A DNA stretch of 64,000 bases, taken from contig RQTK01000002.1 of assembly GCA_003991915.1 (NCBI GenBank), positions 646,954 to 710,953 of the forward strand, in the 5' to 3' direction. Shown one piece after another: positions 1-17,475 of the stretch. The first letter of the stretch is position 1. Each line of letters begins with the position of its first letter. Under the pieces are notes generated by a model. It saw nothing but the letters and a program-made list of their open reading frames with translations, had not been told where the DNA came from and made no database searches. Position numbers and translations under genes: made by a program. Source of the stretch: Elysia chlorotica (Eukaryota > Mollusca > Gastropoda > Plakobranchidae).

Positions 1-1739
1 CATATCAAAACCTGTTTTTACGCCTTTCGTAAAAAACAACAACTTTTCTTCTGTATGCTATCTTTTCCCATCACACTAACTTGAAGCATATTTTTGGCAT
101 GTTTATTTGGCAACCTCATTTTTAACTTATGTGATTTTAATAAAAAAAAACATTTATACTATTATTTTTAAAATTGATTGTCAATTTTTGTTGATTTGAT
201 TTTATGCATTATATATTCAAATTTTTTAAATTTATTATTAAGCAATGGAAGTCATTGGCATTAGATTATCTGTAACCAGACTATGATACCAGATTGCCAA
301 GGGCCTTGAGACCGGTAGAGCTGACTATATTGTTAGATTAAATCTTTTAATTTTTCTTATGATTTATCTCCATTTTAAAATTACAAAAGTAAATGGGTAC
401 AAAACAAGTTCTAGCTATTTCATAGCCATCCTCCTATTGTATAATATTATGCTGGATCTTGAGAAAGTTTATTTACTATTTAGATTGTCACTTTGTGTGT
501 GTAGGACTTTTCCTTCTGACTTAATATGAATACTCCAAGAATTTTCCTTGTAATACCTGCCTATCTTTTAAATATTAGTAGTAATGTAATTTTTAGTTAA
601 AGTTGTCATTTAAAGTAATAATTTATTAATTATGTAATTTTAAGTAATTTTTATCAAATCAATTTACCTGCACATTGTATGATATTATTAGCGATTGGTT
701 TGACCAATCCACAGATCCAAACAAAATCTACCAGGTTTTTGGTATGATTGAATGCAGTAATCTATATAATTTGATTGTTTCTAATGGATCTCAGCACATA
801 TTATCTTTGCAAATAAAAGCATTACAATTGTATACCCACACCATTTCAATATTCTTTGGTTAGTTCTTTTCTCTAAGTTCAACACTACAGTAGAAGAAAA
901 GCAAACCAGGAGACACTGGTGATGCTTTGAAAACTTGTTACAGGTGCTAACCAGTCGTATCTTTTACCTGATGAAACATTGAAAGTGTATTGGATTTTCG
1001 AGAAAATAAGGCATGGATAGACTTAACCAAAAAAAAAACCCCACAGTTGCTAGCCGAAACAATGTTCAATCAGAACCAACAAAATAGATGTCGCAATATA
1101 AAAATTCATTTTAACAATAATCAATATGAACTTAAAAAAAAACAGCAACCCACAAATAAGTAACCTATCGATTTAATTCTCCAGTTTTTGGCCGAAATAA
1201 TTATGATAATCAGAAGAAAACCAATTGTTTAGCCGAAACACATAAAGGAAACAATCGATGTATTGAGAAGACATAATAGCACGCTGTATTACACATATAT
1301 TATAATTACTTTAATAGTATTTTGTTCTCTATCTCCCCTTCATGCTCAAATCCCTATTGAATATACAAAAAGAAATATAACACTAACAGTGAACTACAAA
1401 GGCTACTACCAGATCAATAGTTTATTGTCTCTTGATACATTTAAAAAAGAAAGCATACAGCTGGCAAGGAAGAGAAACGTTGAATGATGTACTATTAAGT
1501 ATTATTATCCAAAATAATGAGTATCATGACAATAAAGAGTTGTAAGGCAATCTATCTAGATGGCCTATGTGATGATTCACCTAAATCGTCTGCAACATGG
1601 TGATTATGTTCAACAAAGTATATGTAGCTTTTTACCTCATTAACCAGAATGGTTTTTGTTTCTTTATGTATTTGTTATAACATTAACAAGTATCTAATTT
1701 GACAATGATATTGATAGTAGTAGTAATTGATAATGATCA
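1..1739. other. AT-rich intergenic sequence, no gene recognised
   Basis: Unique-looking AT-rich DNA. One open frame near 1263-1487 has a hydrophobic stretch but no start codon. Nothing else can be supported. Confidence 0.5.
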
Positions 1740-1740
1740 A

Positions 1741-1810
<70 letters not shown>

Positions 1811-1822
1811 GACTACTACTAA

Positions 1823-1860
<38 letters not shown>

Positions 1861-1864
1861 ATAA
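1740..1864. repeat. (AAT)n followed by (ACT)n microsatellite
   Basis: About 23 AAT units run into about 16 ACT-type units. They read as poly-Asn/poly-Leu on plus and poly-Tyr/poly-Val on minus, which explains the open frames here. Confidence 0.95.
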
Positions 1865-2395
1865 TAGCAACAACAACAATAACAACATTTTACAGCAACA
1901 ATGCTAGTTATCATTAAAAAAAAGAGTAATAGCTTGTACTAAATTTGTAATAAGGGAAGCTTTATTAACTTTGGCTGAGAAAGAATATAATACATTCATG
2001 TACATAAAACAGAAGCAAATTTATGTAACGAAATAGCTAAATGCTTTGTGACGTTGTTGATGAGAAAACTGATAATGTCATACGTGTCAATGGGTTATAG
2101 ACATTTGTGTAACGTTTTTATGATATGCAAAACAAAGACATAATGGTTAGAAGAACAGCGTCTGAAATAATTACCCGATGTAAAGGGGGAAATAAATGGC
2201 ATACTTGTACACAAAATAGTAACGACTACAGCGAAATTTACTTTTCCAACAAAAGCATCAACCTCATTTCAATCTTCAACATTGGCTTTACAACCTCACC
2301 TTCCCCCTGTGGCAAAAATAGATTGAAAAAAAAAACGCACACATAAATAATTAGTTTCCTTTAGGATTATTGAATTGAAGCAAAAATAATTATAA

Positions 2396-2399
2396 TAAC

Positions 2400-2458
<59 letters not shown>

Positions 2459-2472
2459 CGACGACGACGGCA
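2396..2472. repeat. (AAT)n / (CGA) microsatellite
   Basis: About 18 AAT units grading into ACG/CGA triplets. Confidence 0.9.
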
Positions 2473-2505
2473 ACAACGACAAAACAGTAAGGCTAAAAGT
2501 TGATG

Positions 2506-2511
2506 TTTATT
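2506..2511 (-). promoter_or_regulatory. Candidate poly(A) signal of the AHQPLW-repeat gene
   Basis: AATAAA on the minus strand (TTTATT on plus), about 290 nt downstream of the TAG stop. It is the nearest canonical hexamer noticed; use is inferred. Confidence 0.35.
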
Positions 2512-2797
2512 GGCATAGACATTTAGGTGGCATTTATCAATTATTATTATTATTATTAACCTTGTTGACAAAAACTGTATTTACTGGGAGTCGTCGGGTA
2601 GCACTTGGGTGATATCAAAACTTTGTCAGATATTGTACACATACACTGATGGATCTCATACAACGTTACGCGTTGTTATTCGATTCAAACATTGATTCAA
2701 TGAAGCACTTGTGCGTTGGCGTGATGAACACAAATTAGTGAAGCTTAACGATGTGGTTCTTCATACCAAAGAAGAGTCTCTTATATTTATATGAAAT

Positions 2798-7751
<4,954 letters not shown>

Positions 7752-8950
7752 TTTGCGTGTCCGTTGCTTAACACAACTTGGCGTTTAGCAAAGCTTTCGG
7801 TACCACGGTTCCAGTAGTTGAAGAAGATACACCCAACAGCAAGGTATCCAATAACTTAACCTACTCTACGCGATGTGATAGTCAAAACAATGGCAATCTG
7901 ACCAGCTAAAGTGCACGGGATAGTTAATTGGGGAACACACGAATAAAACGGTTTATTGCTTTACTTGGCTCTACTTTGCGCGCTGCGACAAATCTATGAT
8001 ATATAAAGGCTATAACTAAGATTGCCGTTTTAAGGCTTTTAGGTCATCAACGTGATTAAAACTAGATTTAGTGTTCTAGTATAATATATAACTATTGATA
8101 ATGCGCCATCAACACAGTTAGTTGTACATGAGATGTCCATGCGCGTAATCTTACATAGATGCAAATATTTCCTATCACATTTTAATTAAATTTTCACTGC
8201 ACCTGGGCCACTGCAAGAAACCCGTCTAGTGTCCGAATTCCATTGCCCAACAAGCAATAAGTTGTATATGTACGCGCATCACAAATCTGCACAATGGCTA
8301 GGCTAACTCCTAGCGACAATCTAAAATACCTCTAAACTACAAGGTGTACAAGCGCGTCAATAACAGATGTCGCCCCAGCGGCCCAGCCCCTCCACCTACT
8401 CCCCTTCCCTGCAAGCGTTTATATCTGTTTAGATTCGATCCCAATAGAGGCATTGCGGTAACATTGCCCATATAGACAATGGGGACGAGAAGTAAGGGAA
8501 TTTGCACCCAATCTTAACTATATCCTAGACTCACGGAGCCAATCAGCGATCAGAAAATGCGACCGCTAAGGGCGTGATTGTGTCACCGGTTTATCGTTGT
8601 GTGTATCGCAAAGCCTGTAATGTGTCCCACAAAATCCTTTCCTCACGAAACGAAAGTTTGATAAGTACGAGGTTAGCTTTGCATGTACAGCGTACTGCCC
8701 GAGCTCTATTTATACGCGCGTGATTTTTTCAACCAATCAATAAGACAGCTGAGCATAGTTACCTGGCCACCGTCGCATACCAAGACGGTCGAAAACGTCC
8801 GCGGACCTTGTGTGGTTAGAAACTGACTCACCCACTAAGCGGATCGATGGTCTTCTTCCCCGCTGTGCATTAAGTCCGACTCAAGTTGCGGCAAACTAGA
8901 GGATCATCTCTGAATAAGTCTCAGTTTATGCGCGCCAGAAGTTTAGCCAA
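7752..8950 (-). promoter_or_regulatory. Putative promoter / 5' UTR region of the AHQPLW-repeat gene
   Basis: This stretch upstream of the minus-strand start codon has no long open frame or microsatellite. It is visibly richer in CpG than its surroundings, especially 8,240-8,940. No clear minus-strand TATA box was found, so the transcription start cannot be placed. It may also belong to a divergent unit outside what I can recognise. Confidence 0.3.
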
Positions 8951-9241
8951 ATTAAAGAGGGGGGAAAAAATAAGAAACTATATTTTAGAACATTGACCGA
9001 CCAATTTCTCGGTGTGAACACAATGTCATTAGAAGAGCACCTTGCTCCAAATACCCCAACTGTATGCTTTAAATTGTTGGAGCATAATAATGCTTACTTC
9101 ACCTAAAATCTAAAAATAAAGATGTGTCCACCATCAGTGAATTCCATTGAGGTGTTAACAAATAAAGCCAATGGTGTTCAGCCATGTTACGCAAAACTGC
9201 AAGAAATTAGAGTGACTGTTAGTTTTGTAGTAAAGTGAGCC

Positions 9242-9243
<2 letters not shown>

Positions 9244-9337
<94 letters not shown>

Positions 9338-9348
9338 CAGAGAGAGAT

Positions 9349-9384
<36 letters not shown>

Positions 9385-9386
9385 CG
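9244..9386. repeat. (GA)n microsatellite
   Basis: GA tract with a few CAGA and GATA interruptions. Confidence 0.95.
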
Positions 9387-9659
9387 AAACAGAGACAATT
9401 AATAATTTATTTTCACTGAATATTTCCACAAATTTTGAGAGACTACATGAAGCTAAATTGGTGTTGAATCAGGGTTATTTTTAAAATATTGACCAATGTA
9501 ACAGAAGTGGCGCACAATACAATTTTGACGAACTTCAAGATACGGGAGCATTGATCATTCCATTTTCTTTATTACTATTATTTTAAGAAAAGATATTTGG
9601 CATAAGTCATCAAAAGTGGATCAAAGTTTGAATGGAGGCAAGTTGAATGCGATGAATTC

Positions 9660-10210
9660 AAAGCAGAAAAGATATTAATTTTAATAGAAACTCACTATCT
9701 GAAAAAAAACAAAACATTTTTGAACTAAAGCCCTCTAAACATTAACAAGATGCTATGTTTGGCCTTTTGCAAGTACAAAATAGTTTGAATATCCCAAGTT
9801 CTAGAAATGAGTTATAATGTAAAGCAGAAAAGATATTAATTTCAATAGAAACCCATGATCTGAAAAAAAGACAATTATTTTTTACTGATTTTTTCCAATA
9901 CTTCCCGGTGTGATTATAATGTGACCGGTGTAGACCCCTACTGTCTCTGTGTGACAGCACGGAAAATTGACACAGTTTAATATTGGGATTCGTCCACAAT
10001 ATAGCGTTGTTGCTGATGCTGAATGTCAAGAAGCAAAAGCAACTCAGCTGCTTGCTATAGGTGATGCAACCAGGGTGAATCAGGCACAAGTCGCGAATAT
10101 AGGTTTTGATCTAGAGCACTCTAAACATTAACAAAATGCTATGTTTGACCTTTTGCAAGTTCAAAATGATTTGAATATCTCAACTTCTAGAAATCAGTTA
10201 TAATTTTCTC
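9660..10210 (+). repeat. Interspersed direct repeats, two short modules
   Basis: Module a (AAAGCAGAAAAGATATTAAT...) occurs at about 9660 and 9821. Module b (CTCTAAACATTAACAA-ATGC...) occurs at about 9731-9820 and 10118-10203. Copies are diverged by roughly a tenth. Confidence 0.8.
9908..10045 (+). mobile_element. SINE copy: M1-M3, forward, degenerate
   Basis: ATAATGTGACCGG, CTGTGTGACAGCAC, and CGTCCACAATATAGC with GCTGATGCTGAATGTCAAG are recognisable. The tRNA head is missing. Confidence 0.65.
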
Positions 10211-10306
10211 AACCTCTTAAAATGCGTTTAATGCTTTTTAACACACTATCAAGAACTCCAAAAGTCAAATTTACGACTTGTGCCTGATTCACCATGGTTG
10301 CCTCAC
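10061..10306. mobile_element. MITE-like element with 38-bp inverted arms
   Basis: Arms 10061-10098 and 10269-10306 are inverted copies with 4 mismatches in 38. The 170-bp interior holds one copy of the direct-repeat module b. No transposase and no clear target duplication were seen. Confidence 0.5.
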
Positions 10307-10619
10307 AGTTGTAAGAAACGAGATTTGTAACCGCATTCTGTATTATATATTCCTTACAAATCTGTACCAAGACATGATATTGCTTGGGTGTTCTTGCTCC
10401 ATCAGAAGGTCAACAAGAAGATGATGAGAGTTAAAAAAAGGTAGAGGGTGGGTGGATTTGGTTGTGGTTGACAGCAGTTAATTCGAAATTAAGGTACCCT
10501 ACCATTACTGAGACATGAGACTCTCTGGAAAGATTAGAAAAAAACAAAAACAAACAACAACCCTGAAACAAATGTGTCAAACACATAAAACTAAAGCGGT
10601 AAGGTTAGCTATGGGGTGA

Positions 10620-10675
10620 AGAGAGATTGTGTGTGTGAGAGAGAGAGGGGAAGAGAGGGAGAGAGATAAGGAGAG

Positions 10676-10742
<67 letters not shown>
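10620..10742. repeat. (GA)n microsatellite
   Basis: GA-rich tract, perfect over about 10686-10740. Confidence 0.95.
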
Positions 10743-10779
10743 TCTGTGAGTAGGACAAAGACATAACGCGAGAAAGATG

Positions 10780-11600
10780 AGAATTACAAATTAAAGAAAC
10801 GAGTGAGCCAGCGAGTGTGTGTGTGTGAGAGAGAGAGAGTGCGTCATACATTCAATCATAAAACGTGTTTGCTTTAAATTGGACATATCAATAGAAACAA
10901 TTTACATGATTTAGTAACTGTGTGTATAACGGGAAGCACAATGTTCATGTACAATCTTGGTTCAACTGTGAAAATAAACACCGATGTGTTCAACTACAGA
11001 AAAAGTAAAAGACTAAGTGGCTAGTGACATTTGTATTCCACCTACGCTCTATTTTGTCTAACAATTGAGGGAGGCTTCTATTATTTTACTCTTATTTTGC
11101 TACTGCTGCTGCTCCTTCTACTTCAGCTACCACAGCTGCTGTTATTGCTACTACTACCCCCTTCTATTATTATCATTACTACTACTACTACTACTAAGAG
11201 AGAGAGAGAGAGAGATGAAAATTAAAAGAACCCACGAGTGAGTGGTTATGTGTGTGTGTGTGAGTGTCCGTCATACATTCAATCATAAACGTGTTTGTTT
11301 TAAATTGGACATTTCAATAAAAACAATGTACATGTTTTAGTAACTGTGTGTAGAAAGGTTCAACTGTGAAAGTAAACGCCAAATATGTTCACCTACAGAA
11401 AAAGTGAAAGTCTAAATGGGGAGTTACATTTTTATTCCACCTACGCTCTACTTTGTCTAACAATTGAGGGATGCTTCTATTATGTTGCTACTGCTGTCGC
11501 TCCTTCTACTTCTGCTTCCACAGCTGCTGCTGTTGCTACTACTCCCTTCTATTATTACAACTACTACCACTACTACTATTACTACTACTACTACTACTGC
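10780..11600 (+). repeat. Tandem duplication of a unit of about 430 bp
   Basis: Unit 1 is about 10780-11215, unit 2 about 11216-11600. Shared landmarks: GTCATACATTCAATCATAAA, GTTCAACTGTGAAA-TAAAC, CCACCTACGCTCTA-TTTGTC and a CTG/CTA-rich end. Short indels separate the units. Confidence 0.85.
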
Positions 11601-11626
11601 TACTACTACTGCTGCTGCTGCTGCTG

Positions 11627-11669
<43 letters not shown>

Positions 11670-11692
11670 AACTCCTACTACTACATAATAGT
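11470..11692. repeat. (CTA)n/(CTG)n trinucleotide-rich tract
   Basis: Long CTA/CTG/CTT triplet region at the end of duplication unit 2. The overlapping open frames are its translations. Confidence 0.9.
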
Positions 11693-11699
11693 AATAGTC

Positions 11700-13822
11700 A
11701 TGATTTTGACGAATAGATCTTCCTCCCTTTTCATCTCTTTTCCAGTTACCACTCACCTACTTCTGTTATTGGCCACTCTCCGCTCATTTTTGTTTGTATT
11801 CGTAATTTCAGTAGATAAACCCAAACATATTACGTTAATAAAAGCTTATGTTTTGCATCAAGAGAACAAAAAATTATAAAACAACCAAACGTAAATGTTG
11901 GTATTGTTTAAAAACATCTAATTTGCAAATGGTTCGTTTTTCATTGCACTTTTAGAAAATGTTGCAGGGGAAGAGAGAGCTAGGGAAATACCAGGACTTA
12001 TATCTCAGCTAATCATAATATACTGACAACAACCCAAACAGTAGCGAACTGACTACTCTGAAGTAATATATTATATAATACTTTATAGTTAGGAATTTGA
12101 GGCATCAATCAGCTAGTTTCAAACCTGAAGTCCAGCAGCAAAAAAAGTTTATATCATGTACGTAGCTATTAAAAAAAAATGTATCATGATGCTTAATGTA
12201 ATTAATTATTTATTAAAAACACTACTATGATATCAAATATCAAAATGGGTCTCTAAATACTGTATGGGTGTGATGAAGCTGTTTGTATGAGTGAACTTTT
12301 GTCTATTTTTTATGTATAAAGTAATAGCTTTTTTTCTAGAGAAAGAGCTATATAAGTGAATTTATTATTTTTAATATCATGAAATCCTTAATTAATCGAC
12401 AAATTTAATTATAACAATAATCCCTAAAGTAAATATTGGTATTTTAGTCTCCCTTAACTTTCTTGAGTATGGGCATGAAAATCAATGATAAATGTTAATT
12501 TGATTTGATCAGAGTCCCATATGATGGGACATAACTACATTCATGCCAATCAACCAATGTATTTGAGTCTTTATCCATATCTGAAGGTTATTCTAATCAC
12601 AATCAAGAGATGTCTGAGAGCTACAAAGTGTGACTACTTGCAAAATATAAAGAACCATGGTCGAGAGATGAGTCAAGCATTGAGACACAAACTTGCAGTC
12701 ACATTTAGCAATGACAACCTTTACCAATGTGACTCTTCATGTTACACATACTAAATTTGAAAGGATTCAAGCCTTTTTTTATCAACCAAAACTTTACCTT
12801 TATCAATAAGGTGCTCCATGTCACACAGTAATATATTTATAGGATTCAAACCTTTTTTTTTTCAATCACAATGCAGAGTATTTTCATTTTAACGCAACAA
12901 GCACTGCTTGAAAGAAAGACACACACACACACACACAAAATGGGGATGTTCAAATATAATCCTGCACTCTAAAAAGGAGAGGGAGGGGGGGGTCACAGGC
13001 TGTTATAAGAATAGTGCTTTGAGATGAGCAAAGACACGTGTAATAAAGGGGAGGGGGAGGGTTGTCAAAAGGTCCCAAACTAGATGTAAGATTAATTGAA
13101 CGGCCCCAATGGATAAACAATAGATTTTACATTTACATTCATCCAACATAAACTAGAATACATATTACAAAAATTTGAAAATAAAAGTGAAACAATACCA
13201 ATGGCAACTTTTTGGAATAAGATAACTATCAACGTTTATTTTGCCTATTTTTGGCATATCCTAAAAAAACAACAACAATTTTTTTCTATTTCATGAACAA
13301 AATACAACTTTCATAGGCAAAGATTCATGTGACATAAAGGTAACACACTCACTTCATAGAGCCAATAATGGTGGAGTAACTTTTAAGCTTTAGTCTGACA
13401 GAGCAACATATGTGTAAAACCTCTCAACACTCTCCTTCAACTGCGACATATGACTCTAAAGACAAAAGAGCTGTGTAAAGTCTTTTCTTTGCCTGAATTT
13501 GAGTTTTGTTTCTTTTTTAGCAACTAAGTTCAGTATACATATTTCTGACAGGTCATATATCCACAAGGCTTCCAGAAGATATACTGTACGAAGAGAGTGG
13601 TTGCGATTTTCAGTAAAGTGCTTTAACACCTGAACTATTTAAATTCCTTGTGTATCTTTAGTGCTACAAAAAATATGTAAATTTACCTGAACCGTACATA
13701 ATGTTTTGTACCTTTGTTCGTATCTCATCAAATTTCTGTGGGCTTTCACTTTTTAAATAGTTATATATTTGAGAAATATGTACAATTTCACTGAAGGAAT
13801 ACATCAAATTTTAAAGAAAATA
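11700..13822. other. Intergenic sequence downstream of DHX34
   Basis: AT-rich, with a short SINE fragment, a (CA)n run near 12923 and a G-rich run near 12982. A 77-codon open frame at 12521-12754 has no recognisable motif and I do not call it a gene. Confidence 0.5.
11985..12045 (-). mobile_element. SINE M1 fragment, reverse
   Basis: TCAGCTAATCATAATATACTG followed by ACAACCCAAACAGTA matches the M1 block; the remainder is lost. Confidence 0.45.
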
Positions 13823-13828
13823 TTTATT
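13823..13828 (-). promoter_or_regulatory. DHX34: Candidate poly(A) signal of DHX34
   Basis: AATAAA on the minus strand about 130 nt past the TGA stop at 13960-13962, in AT-rich sequence suitable for a 3' UTR. Confidence 0.5.
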
Positions 13829-13959
13829 ATAATAATATGAATCTGGATTTACAGAAACACTTGAGATCACTTTTTACCCCTGTAATATGATTAGTGTTAA
13901 GTGACTAAGGATAAAGAACAAAACCAACAAAAAAATTGTCTATTTCTCGACACCCAGAG

Positions 13960-14245
13960 TCAGGTTGTGCCACTTGTTCCAGCAATGTGAGACTTTCGAT
14001 GCTTTAGAATCTCTGTGGTAGTGAGGGACAATGTTTCTTGACACTCCTCGCAATAGTAAGGCTTTCTGTGTGGGTTCAGTTCTTTTTCTTTTTCTTTTTT
14101 CTCTTCCGCAGCTTCAGAAGCTTTCAGGCCTAGTGGAACAATGAGAAGATAAGAATTTTCCACTAAATCCATCACTATATAAAAATATATTTCTTCTTGT
14201 CTTAAATCTACTTCTACTTCTGCTTTTTTACAATCACTTTTTCTT

Positions 14246-14288
<43 letters not shown>

Positions 14289-16881
14289 GAAACATTTTAT
14301 AAAGCACATAAGGTTGTACTCTTTACAATGCAGGAAATAATTATAATAATTATGATAAAGTTGAAAACAGGTCTGACCTTCTCCGCCCTCAGCACTGCAG
14401 GCCGTCTGATGCTGCAGCCTCTCCAGCACTGAGACCACCATGGCAACGCCGCAACCTGGGCAGGTCCAGTGGCGCTGCATGCCCTGAGTGAACTGGCCCC
14501 AGATCTCAGCACTGGCCTCGTCTAGTAGGCTGGAGTAAAAAAAAACAACCAATATAACAGCTCAATTTATCAGACATTGAAAGGAGTGTGAATTGTTTTG
14601 GAAGCAATACAAACATATATTGATATTTACATATATATAATTTTGGACTTGTATGGAGACTCTGGCAGTATTTATGTCTTTGGAACATTATCCTATTAAA
14701 TACTAAATGTATAATCTATATTGTATAATTGTATATATTTTATATATGCCATTTTATTTGTGGAGTATTGGCCTTAACGGTCAGCACTCGCCTCTATAAG
14801 AAGCTCTATAAGAAAAAAACAGTTTAATTTATCAGACAGCATAAAAGTCTTTTGGTATAAAGGATGGCACTTTCATCATATGATCCCACCCAGTTAGTAC
14901 ACTAAATTAATACAAAGGTTGAAATTTGAAGTGAGTCTCACAGCTTCCCTCATTACTGGAAATCTGTTAGACATGTGATTAAAAAAGCAAAAACAAGGAA
15001 AAAAAAAAAAAAATTAAATAACTTATATATCAACTATTGATAAAAAATAGTTTGACAAGCTATAATATATTCTAGCATAAGAAGGCACACACCAGTTGTA
15101 GGTAAAGTAGTCAGTAACCTGAACTCCTCCCTTGACAGGATGCTCTTTAACTACTTTATCTCCCTTGGTTAGCATGTCTTGCATGACTGCGCTTCCTCCA
15201 GCTTTACAGGCAGTTGAGATCAAAATTTGCATTAAAATCTACACAAAAATGTTGAACATACAGACTTAAAATTAATACATGCAGGTTAGCGTTTCTTTAA
15301 AATCAACAGTATTAGATAAATCTAATTTTGAGTAAATAATTACATTGAAATGAAAAAAAACAAAAGGCAAAAAATAATTTTCGATAAACCCAAGTCTAAG
15401 TATCTAGCCTTTTTGGTGGCAAATGTCATCAATTTTATATTCCTTCCTTACTTCCTTCCTTTCAAAAACCCCATTTTAGAAAAATCATAACCATAAAACA
15501 ATTTTTTAACAAATTTACTATATCAAAAAAGAAAGAGAGGAGAAGAGTAAAAAGCAGTTCATAAGACAAGGATTCACCTTTTCCTGGGCCAACGTAGGCT
15601 CTCTGGGTCTCTGCAGGTAAAACTCTTCGCAGGGCATACAGAATTTCTGAAGTGAGGAACTCAGTCAATTTGCTGGCAAGCATACGCTCTAGCTGCTTAG
15701 CTCTTGGGCTCACACGCCTCTCTTCATCTATACCTTGAAATGTGTCTGGTGAAGTAAAGGTCAAGACAGTTTACAATCAATGAAACCCATAGCCTTTTTG
15801 TCATGATATATGAGATCTAGAGTCTTAAATAACACCGTTTTATATTGGACTTGGAGTATAAAAATTAAAAAAAAAAAAAACTAAGTCATTATCAATGCTA
15901 ATTTTAATACTAAAAACTTTCTTGATATGAAAAAAAAGTAAATTGAAGAAAAAAAAAGCATAAAGTTTTATTATGTTTGTCTCTGAGGTGTCTGAACGCA
16001 AAAATAATCATACAACTTTTTTTTTACCTAATTCATTTATTAATGCTGATTCTCCAACATTAAAGGGGTATAATACCATTACATTTGGTTCATATAATAC
16101 TTTACATATCAATCTTACCTTGGCAGTCTGTTTAAGTGTTATATTTATCACTTCTTAATTAAACAACAAATAACACAATCAGAAAAAATATAACAATTAA
16201 CATTAAGTGTATGTCAGGGGTTAAAAATACATTCACTGTTATAAAAAAAAAAATTCAAATCGAAATACCTCAAAATTTAATTGCATTCATTCTTAAAATA
16301 GGTATTTTGTCTATTTGAATAGTTGTGACCCACAGACACCCCAAAACTGTATGGAAAAAACAACAGACAATTAGGGTAATTTTGATTTAAAACTAGGGGC
16401 TAGCTATCAAATCCTTGCCCCAGAGTAATGAGACAGCACAACTGACCCTGCAGCCTGACTTTAAGAAGAGCAAACCATGTAGATCTGAGGGTCAAGACAC
16501 TGGTCACCACCTTCTCGGCCGTCTCAGGGTCTGGGAATTTCAGTTCCAGCCAACCATCACACAGGAGTCTAGGGATTAATTTTAAATTCACCAGGAATGA
16601 TATAATTATATGTGTACTCAAATTAAATTTCTGGCCACATTAAACAAAATAAAGTTTCTTGCCATAATGAACAAAAACTTTCAGAAACACTTACAAATTT
16701 AATTTTGTGTCGGCTACAGCAGGAGTAATGATATTTGTAATTTAAAAAAAAAATCCGCAATAAAATTTGGTTCCATTTCAAAAAGAGGTCTAGAATCAAT
16801 CTTAAATTTATCAGCAATAATGTGTAAAAATATGTGTCTTGCTAAAAATGTATAGTCTTATAAGTGGTTTGGTTAAAAAAG

Positions 16882-16912
<31 letters not shown>

Positions 16913-17430
16913 CCGCACACTAAATAATGCTTTAAACCATGAAAAAAATTGGCACACAAAGTGTAGATTTCTTTGTCCAAAAATGCTATAATAGTGTTCA
17001 TAATTTAATCCACTATTATGTTAGACACCCTTGTTAGTTTCAAAGTATAGAAGCTTTTAAAATTCATATTGGAGGAGGGAAAATACATCACTTATCGCAC
17101 TTGGGTCAACTATTTTTTTCTTTGTTTTCCTTCAAAAATTTGAACATCTAAAGATTATGTCGCCTATGCAGAGTTCAAGTAACAAAAAATGACGGTAAAT
17201 TACCTTGTACAATCTGAGTTTGAGTCAATGCAGTTGGAAAAGAGAGTGATTGTTTGCAGGGCAGGCACTCTCATGGTGTTCACAATGTAAGGTTTGTTGT
17301 TGGTCTCCAGCAAGGATCTGGTAGAAAATAAAAATCCTACAAAGATGAAATATCGTTTGGGACATTGCCTTCTATTTATTGAAACAGCATAGCTATAAGT
17401 TTGCAAACATTGGTACTGCTAGGTATACAG

Positions 17431-17475
<45 letters not shown>

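Noticed and set aside
1263-1487. Plus-strand frame with a signal-peptide-like hydrophobic N-terminus
   Set aside because: It begins at TTG with no in-frame ATG and no acceptor that rescues it; no recognised domain.
1694-1917. Poly-Asn and poly-Tyr/Val frames
   Set aside because: Products of the AAT/ACT microsatellite.
12521-12754. 77-codon plus-strand frame as a gene
   Set aside because: No motif, no codon or GC contrast with surroundings, no splice context.
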